DNA of 21,037 nt, from the NCBI GenBank assembly GCA_036939755.1, contig JALLAZ010000148.1, positions 1 through 21,037 on the forward strand, given 5' to 3'. The position numbers were made by a program, and so were the translations under genes. The notes under the pieces were generated by a model, which saw only the letters and a program-made list of their open reading frames with translations, had not been told where the DNA came from and did not search any database. The first letter of the stretch is position 1. Each line of letters begins with the position of its first letter. The DNA is from Stephanodiscus triporus (taxonomy: Eukaryota; Bacillariophyta; Thalassiosirophyceae; Thalassiosirales; Thalassiosiraceae). This document shows positions 1-8,900 of this stretch, piece after piece.

Positions 1-354
1 GGGTAGACGAGCGCCAAATGATTTCGACCGAAATATTCGTTCGACACCATTCAGCTACCTCAGCTTTTGTGCGGAATGGGATATTCCGCACGTGGGCGAA
101 GAGGTGCCGGGCAAGAGCAGAGCAATTGTCTTGCGGGGTCTCGTTGGATGCGTTGAATCGACCGTAGGGAACGATAGTAGGGAGGATTTCTGCAGGCGAA
201 GCCATTTCCGAAATATCTGACGGGACTCTGTTGATGATGATGCCCGTGGGCGAGGTGGGGTGCACAGCGTTGATAGGTAGGCATATCCCCTGGGATATTT
301 GGGAGAGAATCGGATCTTCATAGCTCTTGTCGCTGATCGATTGACTATCGTACT
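1..354 (-). CDS. Partial unrecognised gene running off the left edge
   Basis: On the minus strand a frame stays open from an in-frame TAG in an A-rich stretch near 390 to the window edge, reading LEYDSQSISDKSYEDPIL, then ICLPINAVHPTSPTG, and ending RTKAEVAEWCRTNISVEIIW. Its composition is ordinary for a protein, with no low complexity. No ATG precedes the first part, but a pyrimidine-rich tract ending TTAG at 355 makes a good splice acceptor. A donor CAG|GTGG at 424/423 would give a 69-bp intron, and the frame then continues into an upstream exon (424 to at most 505) reading GHRPRFSREEEAVLSKQRF. The first exon and start codon were not found. I do not recognise the family. The other two minus frames here are also open over shorter spans but look less like protein. 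Existence is moderately likely; function is unknown. Confidence 0.4.
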
Positions 355-510
355 CTAACGAAAAGAAAAAGGGACCGTTTCTTTTTTTAATTTTTTTCTA
401 CTGTCGTCTCGAAGCACCACCACCTGGAAATCGTTGCTTGGAAAGGACAGCTTCCTCCTCCCTGGAAAAACGCGGACGATGACCCAGGTCGCGGATGCTC
501 AATGCTCAAG

Positions 511-1240
511 ATGGATGTTATTTAATTATTGATGATACGATACCTGCTGTTTGATCGAAAATAATGGGATTGATGTGAAAAAATTAATCCACTAGCAACT
601 ATGCCTTAACAAAATCAGCGGAATTCGGCGCTGATGACAACGATTGTGGACGAGACCATCTATTTTGTTATCTCTTTCAAATTTTGGAGTGAACTATAAT
701 ACCAATCGAAGTCCAAGTCATCAAAAACCAATACATGCAGTGAGAAAAGCCATTCGCATTTTGCATGTGACTTATTGGAAGCACGTCAGGCTGGAGCTTT
801 TTTTGCTGAAAGATTCAAAGTCAACCAGTGATGATCACATCTTAGTATGCGCCATGATGGATGGAGGACAAAACTTATAAAAACAATATGACCCGAAGCA
901 TGGGTGCAGGAGGAGTGTGGAGGTTACGCTTGATGGCAATCTAGCGTGCAAGGCGATTTTCAATGGATTGACAGCGAACTCTCCAACTGAGTTTGACGAT
1001 TAGCTGGTTCCTCATTGAGGAGTGAGTTCTACTGTGGTTAACTACTCACAAGCTAACGTAACATTGGACACAAGCAATAAAATTAAAGGATAAATATATA
1101 GATACTACTACCATGCTGATTCCCCCCCCTTAAATAGAGCAGGAGCATTTTTTATTTCTGTCTCCTTCATGGTCACATCAACGAGAGAAGCCACCTGACA
1201 CTTTATCTCTCACTTTTCAAAGATTACACAACACGAGCTA
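511..1240. other. Intergenic stretch with no convincing gene
   Basis: AT-rich sequence between the left-edge gene and the 3' end of the next gene. It may contain the first exon of the left-edge gene, but no donor/ATG pair fits well. A 78-codon plus-strand frame at 644-880 shows no recognisable features. There is a short C-run followed by TTAAATAGAG near 1125-1139. I see no RNA gene or repeat. Confidence 0.5.
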
Positions 1241-4078
1241 CTACGCCACTAATCCAGTATTTTCAGTGTCCAATATTTCTCGACATTCGGACAGCATGGA
1301 ATTGATGTTATCGATCATCGCCGCGGGATCCTCGTCCACCTCCTCGTCCATGCTGTTGGTCAATCCCAAAGCCTTGTCTTTCGAAGATTTCGCGGTCATA
1401 TCGTCCATAGACGACAGCTTTTTCGTCGTCGCTCCCTCTAATTCTACTCCTCGGCCACTGTTGCTGCCGCTACCGGTGGACTTGCTGCTGCGATGACTCC
1501 CCCGGCTGCGATTACTCCCGACACTCGACTCATCGCTGTTTAACAGAGACGAGACGAATTTCTCATTTGTCCGCAGTTCCTGCTGCTTTTCCTTGTCGAG
1601 GAAGATGGACTTAACCTTTCCCGGCGCCGTCGAAGAATTCGGAATCGCGACGCCGGCTTCCTCTTCGTACCCCTGGGAGGTTGGCGAAGCCGACCTTTTC
1701 CTGAAGAGGTTCTTCGCAGACCTCACCGGCGCCGTCCACGACGGTGCGGAGTCGACAATGTCGCCGCAGCTCGGTACGACGTCGGCGTCGCCCCCCTCCC
1801 TCCCGACGCCACCGCCTCCGACCAAGACTCCCGGATTCGACACGCTGTCGTCCGCGTCGATTACGACGATGGCCGACAAATCGTCGTCGTTCATCCCAAG
1901 GCCCAGCCCGATGCCCGCGTTCGGCAGCCGGCCTCCCCCCCCTGCGGCGGCGGACGCCGACCCCTCCTCCTCGTCGTCGCGGTACATCCCCCCCAGGATC
2001 GAGTCGTCGTCGTCCAAGCCGACGGGCGTCGCCGCCGACGCGGTCGACGATCCCCCCGTCGACCCCGTCCTGTGGTGGAGCCCGCGCCTCCCTCCCGTCG
2101 TCGTCGTCGTCGCCGTCGTACGGACGCCCTTCCCGAGCAGCTCCAGCGTGAACGCCCCCGCCTCGCCGCGCATCGAGCCGGACGTCTCGCTCGCGGAGTT
2201 CACCGACCCCATCCCCGACTGCGACTCCCCGTCCTCGACCTCCTGCTCGACGAGCATGTTGAACTTGCCGTTGTTCAGGTCGGCGCGGTGCCCGTTGCGG
2301 TCCCTGACGACGGCCGACGACGCGAGGCCGGTCGTCGCGCGGCTGCCCTCGTCGTCGGTGTCGTCCCCCCAGACGCTGTCGAAGTCGCGCGGCACCTCGC
2401 CGGCGTAGTAGACGTCCCCCCCCCCGCCGCGTCCTCCTCCTCCTCCGACGGCGGCCCGACCGCCCCTGCCGGGGGCGGGACGCTGGGCGCTCCCGCCGCC
2501 GCTCCCGCCGCCGCTCCCGCCGAACTGGGAGTACACCCCGTCCCCGCCGATCGCGCTCATCCCGTCGATGCTGTACCCGTCGAAGTCGTCGGAGGCGTAC
2601 CCTCCCTCCCCGGGTCCGTAGTAGTCCCTGGACGACGCGCGATTGCGGTTGATGTTGGGGTATAGCATCATGGCGGTGTCCTCCCCGACGGAGTACGCGT
2701 CCTCGCCCCCGCCGCCGCCTCCGCCTCCGCCGCCGCCGACCGCGGGGTAGGCGTCGACGATGTCGTCGGTGGGCGAGATCGAGAAGGAGGCGGCGACGAC
2801 GTCGCCGATGTTGTCGTCGGTGACGTCGCCCACGTCGGCGTCGTCGGGAGGGAGGCGGCGGGCGTCGTCGTCCTCGGGCGGGGACTGGGACTGGGGAGAC
2901 TGCGACTTGGACTTCCGGCCCCACGACGACCTCGACCCGCCGCCGGACGTGCGATACCTCTTGGTGGTGGTGACCACCACCATCCTTTCCGGGGGTCGGC
3001 CGTTCCCGTTCCCGTTCCCGTTCCCGTTCCCGCCCCCGCCGCCCTCGGCGGGGGGCGAGGACGACGGCGGGGTCGATCCCCACGACGCGGAGGGGGGCGA
3101 GGCCTCCTCGTAGAGCCCCTCCGTCTCCCCGCTCGGGTTGCTGGGTATGACGACGCGCAGGTCCTTCTTGTTGTTCGCCGCCCTCGCCCCGCTCGTCATC
3201 TCCACGTCCCCCCCCCCCGCGTCGGCGGCGGACCTCGCCGCGCCCCCCCTCGCGGCGGCCGTCGTCGTCGTCCTCCCCCCCGCCCGCCGCTTCCTGTCCC
3301 TCCTCCTCCTATTCCTCCTCCCGCGCCAGTCGCAGTAGAGCGCCGACGTGCACAGGACGACGACGAGGAACATCGCCCCGAGCGCCGCGACGGCGGCGAC
3401 GGCCCAGACGTTGACGGGCGTCCCCCTGATGACTACGACGTCCTCCCCGCCCCGCGAGGTCCCGGCCGGGTCCGGGACGGGCGCCGGGGCCGCGTCCGCG
3501 TCCGCGTCGCCCTCCTCCCCGCCCTCCTGCCGTCCCCCCCCGTCGACCTCGGAGGCCACGACGAGGAGGAGTCCGTCGAGTCCCGGATCGTCCGCGTCCC
3601 TGAGCGCCTTGAGGAAATACTCGCCGTATCCCGGTATGTCGAACGCGCGAAGGGTGACCTCGTCGAGCTCGGACCGGGAGGGGAGCGGCGGGCCGTCGGC
3701 GGGGAGGCTTACGACGCCGCCCACGAAGGACTGGCGAACGACTATCCCCGATGGCTCGCCGTCCTCGCCTTCGCCCTCGCCTTCGCCTTCGCCGTAATCG
3801 TCGTCGTCATCGTCGGAGACGACGGTGAGTAGGACCTGGGTGGGCGTCGAGTCCAGCTCGAGGGCGTATACGGACGCCAGGTGCTTCTCGGCCGCGGACT
3901 GGACGGTCGAGTCCACGCCGTCCTCCCCCCGGGAGCCCGACGCGGGAGAAGACTCGATGGTCAGGTCGAGGCGGAAGGTGGAGATGGCGAGGGTCTCGTC
4001 GGGCCTCGCGGCGGCTGCCACGGGGGCGGCGTGGCGCGCGAGGAGGAGGACGCACGCGACGAGGAGGACGCGCCGCAT
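1241..4078 (-). CDS. Single-pass membrane protein with low-complexity cytosolic tail
   Basis: Single-exon frame of 945 aa. Residues 1-24 (MRRVLLVACVLLLARHAAPV and following alanines) form a clear signal peptide. An ectodomain of about 195 residues contains FRLDLTIESS, GIVVRQSFVGGVVSL, VTLRAFDIPGYGEYFLKAL and GLLLVVASE. A transmembrane span follows at about 223-247 (VWAVAAVAALGAMFLVVVLC), then a basic stop-transfer run (RRNRRRRDRKRR), so the tail is probably cytosolic. The remaining 680 residues are Gly/Ser/Asp-rich with GE, NG and poly-Gly tracts and acidic patches, and end in a more ordered segment (MIDNINSMLSECREIL). The family is not known to me by name; the plan resembles the ectodomain-TM part of the gene at 18338-20910. 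Long frames in other registers (1593-2408 plus, 1611-3083 minus) are by-products of GC-rich triplet repeats. The start is the first ATG and is supported by the signal peptide. A receptor or adhesion role is possible but unproven. Confidence 0.75.
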   Translation of the reverse strand: MRRVLLVACVLLLARHAAPVAAAARPDETLAISTFRLDLTIESSPASGSRGEDGVDSTVQSAAEKHLASVYALELDSTPTQVLLTVVSDDDDDDYGEGEGEGEGEDGEPSGIVVRQSFVGGVVSLPADGPPLPSRSELDEVTLRAFDIPGYGEYFLKALRDADDPGLDGLLLVVASEVDGGGRQEGGEEGDADADAAPAPVPDPAGTSRGGEDVVVIRGTPVNVWAVAAVAALGAMFLVVVLCTSALYCDWRGRRNRRRRDRKRRAGGRTTTTAAARGGAARSAADAGGGDVEMTSGARAANNKKDLRVVIPSNPSGETEGLYEEASPPSASWGSTPPSSSPPAEGGGGGNGNGNGNGNGRPPERMVVVTTTKRYRTSGGGSRSSWGRKSKSQSPQSQSPPEDDDARRLPPDDADVGDVTDDNIGDVVAASFSISPTDDIVDAYPAVGGGGGGGGGGGEDAYSVGEDTAMMLYPNINRNRASSRDYYGPGEGGYASDDFDGYSIDGMSAIGGDGVYSQFGGSGGGSGGGSAQRPAPGRGGRAAVGGGGGRGGGGDVYYAGEVPRDFDSVWGDDTDDEGSRATTGLASSAVVRDRNGHRADLNNGKFNMLVEQEVEDGESQSGMGSVNSASETSGSMRGEAGAFTLELLGKGVRTTATTTTTGGRRGLHHRTGSTGGSSTASAATPVGLDDDDSILGGMYRDDEEEGSASAAAGGGGRLPNAGIGLGLGMNDDDLSAIVVIDADDSVSNPGVLVGGGGVGREGGDADVVPSCGDIVDSAPSWTAPVRSAKNLFRKRSASPTSQGYEEEAGVAIPNSSTAPGKVKSIFLDKEKQQELRTNEKFVSSLLNSDESSVGSNRSRGSHRSSKSTGSGSNSGRGVELEGATTKKLSSMDDMTAKSSKDKALGLTNSMDEEVDEDPAAMIDNINSMLSECREILDTENTGLVA
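3001..3030. repeat. Hexanucleotide microsatellite (CGTTCC)5 in coding sequence
   Basis: Five perfect copies of CGTTCC, read on the minus strand as an Asn-Gly dipeptide run in the cytosolic tail of the membrane protein. A second, imperfect hexamer run (CGCCTT/CGCCCT) at about 3763-3793 encodes the Gly-Glu run in its ectodomain. Both keep frame when they expand or contract. Confidence 0.85.
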
Positions 4079-4435
4079 GGCGTGGGTCGGCGGGGCGAAG
4101 ATGACGATAAAAATACTGCGGTACCCACTACGATACTCAATCGGTGCAGAAATAATAATAATGCCCCCTGCTGGCGAATGCTCGTCTGTCGATCTGACTG
4201 TCTATCCGCTGCGCTTGTCGGCCTGGATCCTGCGTTTCGCTCGTTTCGGCCTTATTGAACTGTTATTCTTTTCGAGGGTTGCGTTCCACCTAATGCCAAT
4301 GGAATGCGCATCGTTCTATATCTATCTACGACTCCGACGATTTCAGAAGCCGTCCGTCATTGCGCAACATAAAAAAGAAATTGGGGTTGTGTTGTATCAT
4401 TGTGTGTCGATCATTCGTGTCTATTCCCCTCAGGA

Positions 4436-4444
4436 CCCGCCAAA
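4436..4444 (-). promoter_or_regulatory. E2F-like element TTTGGCGGG
   Basis: The minus strand reads TTTGGCGGG, matching the core of the E2F/DP site, 358 bp upstream of the ATG of the 945-aa membrane protein. The same 9-mer occurs upstream of the other signal-peptide/TM gene at 21017. Function is inferred from the consensus only. Confidence 0.3.
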
Positions 4445-4554
4445 AATATGGCGCAGCGGGCAGTACCGAGAGCGAGAAAACAGAAGGGGTTCGAGAAAGA
4501 TTTATATTTTTCCTCTCGGAAAGAGAAGTCCAATATCAAAAACAAGACACATCG

Positions 4555-4800
4555 AGTACCTACCTACTATCTACGTAGAGTACCTACTCTACCAAGCAGT
4601 ATGTATGGTATCAACCTTATCTCTGCTTTTAGAGTAAGCATGAAGGTACGGTACGTACATTATTTTTTGCGTAGAGTATGTAGAATAGAGTACTCTATGT
4701 ACCTACCACTTCCACTCTACGATATCGTACTCTACGATATCGTACTCTACGAAAGTATCATCTGTGAAAGTATTGTACTCCTCCGTACTCTACTTGTTAC
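4555..4800. repeat. Cluster of short palindromes built on TACTCTAC / GTAC
   Basis: TACTCTAC or its complement GTAGAGTA occurs six times (4575, 4585, 4671, 4728, 4743, 4786). Perfect palindromes include ATAGAGTACTCTAT (4685-4698), TACGATATCGTA (4718-4729 and 4733-4744), and an inverted repeat GTAGAGTA-CC-TACTCTAC (4575-4592). A 15-bp unit ACTCTACGATATCGT is tandemly repeated about 2.6 times at 4714-4752. The cluster lies in the divergent promoter region and has no coding function that I can see. Confidence 0.75.
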
Positions 4801-5399
4801 CGCGATTACTTGGTTCTGGTTATTACTTATTCCGATGTGAAGTCTACGTCTCGTCTCCGTCCAGCAACCCGCCTGCAGCGCGTCCTCGCTCGGTCCGTCG
4901 TTCCCCGACCAACTCCAAAACGGAAAGGTGTGTTGTGAACCATGGTGTTTTATGTTGCCGGCTACTGGTGGCACGATGGACTGAGAATTTCACGAGAAGA
5001 GGAGATTGACGCCAATGGGGAGCGTCCATCGCAAATGTCTCGTAGAGATGCGGCGGTGACTAGAGTTTTCCCCACGATTCACGATTGTTGACGGGGAGAG
5101 ATGGGGCCCGCCGCATCGGGATGTGTGTGGAGTTCATCTCGCGGACTAGCCGCCCCGTCGCGGCGCGTTGGTCCGAAAATGGACGAATGTCCAAGGACGG
5201 AAGTCGAAGCCCCTGGGAAAGATCCGTGTCGTACATGCATTCCATTACCTCCCGTCGATCCATTTTTTTTAGTTTTCCAACAACTCGATCTGCCGCTGTT
5301 CATTGTCCCTCACCTTCGTCGCCCCTTGTTCCCTCCCGCGCGCGCGCGGCTCAGCGTTCTTCGTAAATTATATCACAATAGTACAAACATAACAAGAAG

Positions 5400-5765
5400 A
5401 TGGTCAAGGCATATGAACTGCGAGGTCTGCCGAAGGAGGAACTCCTCAAGACCCTCGCCGAGAACCGCAAGCAGCTCGCCGAGCTCCACGTCGCGAAGGT
5501 CACCGGAGGCGCGCCCTCCAAGATCGCCAAGATCAAGTCGGTCCGCAAGAGCATCGCGCGCGTGCTCACCGTGCACAACCAGCAGCAGAAGGAGGGGATA
5601 AGGAAGGCGGCCGCCGGGTCCAAGTACATCAGCAAGGACCTCAGGATCAAGAAGACTCGCGCCATGAGGAGGGCGTTGACGAAGGAGCAGAGGGGGGCCA
5701 AGACGCTCAAGCAGAAGAAGAAGGATATGCATTTCCCGATGCGTCGTTATGCTGTTCGGGCCTAA
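5400..5765 (+). CDS. RPL35: 60S ribosomal protein L35 (uL29)
   Basis: The product is 121 aa, close to the usual length of about 123 for eukaryotic L35. It is a component of the large cytosolic ribosomal subunit and sits near the peptide exit tunnel. The N-terminus MVKAYELRGLPKEELLKTLA and the segment LAELHVAKVTGGAPSKIAKI fit the uL29 helical hairpin. RKSIARVLTV, then DLRIKKTRAMRRAL and the basic end MRRYAVRA are the eukaryote-specific C-terminal half. The start is the ATG in AAGAAGATGG. There is no intron in the coding part; an intron in the 5' UTR cannot be excluded. The gene is convergent with the CEP290-like gene, with 214 bp between stop codons. Its codons are GC-rich, as expected for a highly expressed gene. 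Confidence 0.97.
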   Translation: MVKAYELRGLPKEELLKTLAENRKQLAELHVAKVTGGAPSKIAKIKSVRKSIARVLTVHNQQQKEGIRKAAAGSKYISKDLRIKKTRAMRRALTKEQRGAKTLKQKKKDMHFPMRRYAVRA

Positions 5766-5953
5766 GCTATAACTACTTGTTACAAACGGCGAGGGATTAT
5801 GGAATCACTTACTCTATATTATAACGCATGTGAACTGTTGTAGGTTAGATATTATTATCATGGAGCAGCACGATAAGGTGAATGGTACTGTAGGCGAATT
5901 ATTATTGAAATTGCGGCCCCCCCTCTGCTCCGGGCTACACGCGCATGAAAATC

Positions 5954-5982
5954 TAGCCTACCCCCCTCTGGACGGTAGGCTA
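5954..5982 (-). terminator. Hairpin overlapping the stop codon of the CEP290-like gene
   Basis: A perfect 9-bp inverted repeat, TAGCCTACC (5954-5962) and GGTAGGCTA (5974-5982), with an 11-nt spacer. On the minus strand the stem begins exactly at the TAG stop codon, so the 3' UTR would start with a hairpin. A role in 3'-end formation or mRNA stability is inference. Confidence 0.4.
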
Positions 5983-8900
5983 TACTCTCGTCAGATTATT
6001 GATCTGCGACACTGCATCGTTGTACTTGTACTTCAAGTCCTCGATCTCCTCGAACAAGTCGAGATGATCGATGCGGGATAACCTTTCGTTCTCCCTCTTC
6101 AAGGCTTCGTTCTCCGTCTTGACCTTCACGAGCTGGGCCTCGACATTGCCGTCGGTCTTCACGCGCGCTTCCATGATCCTGTTCATGTCGTCGATCCTAT
6201 GCTTGAGGGATTTGTTCTCGCTCGTCAGAGACAGTACCTGCTCTGCTATATGGTCTTCTGCATCACTTTCGGAAGAGTTTCTTCCCGTCGATTGATGCAG
6301 CGCATTCTCCAATTCTATAATTCGTTTCTGATATCTCTCCAGCACGGACGAGTTGTCGGTTGCAACTTTTTTGCGCTTCTCCTCCGCGAGAGATTTCTCG
6401 AGCGATTTCACCTGATCCTCAAGCGATTGACGTCGCTCCCTCGAAATACTTCCACTTCTCGTCGTCGTCTGCTCTGTATCTGCGTCGCCCCTTTTCTTCT
6501 GTTTTAACTCTGCAAGCGCGATACGGAGCGAACTGTTCTGAGCGGCGAGACCGGACACGGTCTTATTGAGCACGCCCACCCTCTTCGTCAACTCTTCTAC
6601 AGTCTTAGAGTTCTCATTTTCCGTAAGGCCCTTCAGCTTGATGGCCGATTCTCTTACTTTCCGCGACATCTTCAACTTTTCATTCTGCGCCTCGATCTTA
6701 TCAAGCTTCAACACGTTCATTTGTGCGCTCATGTCCTCCAAGGTTTTTTTAAGGGAGGCCAATTCCTCGTTGGTGGCCTTTACAACATCCTCGCTGCGAG
6801 CCCTGCCTTGCCTTGCAATAGAGATAAAACTCTTCGTTCGGACTTCCGAGGCGAGGAGATCCTTGATCGTGGCATCTTTCTGTTCTCCCTCCTTCGCGAG
6901 CTCACTCAATTTTTCCTTCAGGCAATTTACCTCCTTCCTGGCCTTTTCCAACGCATCCTGTGCTTCGTTGCATTTTTGCTGGTACGCATTCATACCGTTC
7001 ATTGCTGTGTCTACCTCACTCACTCGAGAAACAAGCGTTGATACTGAAGGAATGTGAATCGATTAGGTAGGATTCAATAATAGGAAAAAGTAACAAAGTT
7101 ATGACATGCATTCTCTCACTGTCAGATTTCATTCGCTCAGCCTCCTTCAGCAGGTTCTGGTACGACTCGTTCACCTGCAAAAGTTTCTGCGTTAGCTCGA
7201 CGATTTTTTGGGCTTGTTCGCGAATCGCATTTTCTTTCTCTTTGATAAGGATCAACGAGTCCTCGAGGTGTTTCTGCATGTTTTGTTTGAGGGTCGGCGA
7301 GCAGCGTCCAGAATAACCGCTGACAGCGCGTGAAATCGATCTGTCGATGGAATTCGTAGAAGTTGATTGATCCGACTTGTGTTCGCGATTCCCACGGTCA
7401 GACTTGAGTTCACGATGTCCTCTTATCCGGGAAAGCGAAGGGTTCATTTTCTTACTAGCGGCAGATTTATGGCCCCCCTCTTGTATGATCCGCGCTGCCA
7501 GGGCATCATACAATCGACTTTTTTCTTGTATTACATCATTAAGGCACGAAATTTGCTTTCTGGCCTTGGCTGAGTCGATGCGGCTCTCTTGCACAGAAAG
7601 GAAGGCAAGTTGAAGATTTTTCACATCGTTGACGTATAAAGACAGCTTCTGCTTCGTTTGCTCCAATGCATCGCTAATGTTCTTCGCTTTTTCTTTTCTC
7701 TCGTTCGTCAACTCGTCCTCAAGCGATTTGCACCTCACTTTTAGTGTTACAACTTCATCGATCGCAACCATTTGAACCATCCCGTTGCCAGTTTGAACTG
7801 CCATGCCATTATGGATCGGGAGTTGGCTCCTTCCGTCGGCATTGTTTACTACAATATCAGCGCTCTGTTCCGTGATCTGCCGCTTTGCCGAAGTAAGGTC
7901 TTGCGCTAATTTATCATATGCATTGATAACGCAGATGAATTGCACTTCCGCAGCTGCAGGCATTGGAACCAATTCTTCACCCAGAACTTCCGTCGCTCTT
8001 CGACGCATCGATGGAGTCAGCACAGATGACGTAGGATCAATCGAACCGCCCGTCTTCAACGTAGCATCTCTGAGTTTTTGATTTTCGAGGGTTATATTTT
8101 CAAGAAGTTGCTTCAGTACATTACTCTCGCCCTCACTTGATGGTTCCCTCGTCGATATCTCTCGCTCCAGTCCTGCAATCGTGAGTCTCTGCACTTCTTT
8201 CTCCGATTTGAGATGAGAAATTTCGGCAAGGAGTTCCCTCGATCGGTCATTAAGAGGAAGCTCAATCGCACCCCGCCGTAAATTGCTCGCAAACTCAACC
8301 ACTTGTGAAACTTGTTGAGGATTCATTCCAAGAAAACGCCCCCCGTTCTCTCCCAAGTCGATAGCTCTTTCTCTCAATTGACCTAACAGTTTTCTGCGTT
8401 CGCCTTTGATTCGAATGATAATTGTGAGAACGCAAAACCACATGGCAAATCGAAGAAGTTGGGATGGTTTACCTTCAAGTGACTCAATTTGGCGAGAAAG
8501 CTCGGCATTCTCACTTTGAAGCCGACTGTCCTCGCGGCGCAATGCTGTTCTTATCTCCTCATCATCGAACACGAAATCATGTCCAAGATTTGCCTTTTCT
8601 TTAAGCCAATCACAAGCTTTAGTCAATGATCTGCATTTGTCCATCTCGACGCCTACGGTGTGATTCAATCGCTTTAAGTCATAATCCCTCCTTCTCACAT
8701 CTGCCTCTAGCTGCTTTTGGAGCCGAACGACCTCCGTCAGGCCATTTTTCTGCTCGTACAATGAGTTTCGCTCATCGCTACATCGAAGCTGATTCCTCAG
8801 TTTTTCAATTATTTCTTCGGAGTCAAGAATCCTCTGCATTGCACTCTCAAGCTTGGCGTTTGCTCTATCGATTTCGGCGTTTGATTGTGTCGCATCTAAT

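Larger units (their letters stand above)
4079..5399. other. 1.3-kb divergent intergenic region
   Basis: Lies between the minus-strand membrane protein gene and RPL35 and should carry both promoters. It holds an E2F-like element (4436-4444), a palindrome cluster (about 4555-4800, listed separately) and an alternating (CG)6 tract at 5337-5348, just upstream of the presumed RPL35 5' UTR. Several frames of 60-160 codons overlap here, but none shows a domain, a signal peptide or consistent composition, so I annotate no gene. Confidence 0.55.

Noticed and set aside
644..880. 78-codon plus-strand frame
   Set aside because: No domain, signal peptide or splice context; length is expected by chance in AT-rich intergenic DNA.
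1593..2408. 271-codon plus-strand frame inside the 945-aa gene
   Set aside because: Ser/Pro-rich mirror of triplet-biased sequence; the opposite strand has a signal peptide, TM and longer frame.
1611..3083. 490-codon minus-strand frame, Arg/Gly-rich
   Set aside because: Shifted register of the same low-complexity sequence with no domain.
5101..5601. 166-codon plus-strand frame overlapping RPL35
   Set aside because: Runs through the presumed 5' UTR and out of frame through RPL35; composition is Ser/Arg/Pro noise.
8404..8472. Transmembrane helix in the CEP290-like protein
   Set aside because: Bounded by GT and AG and removal restores coiled-coil continuity; best explained as an unspliced intron.
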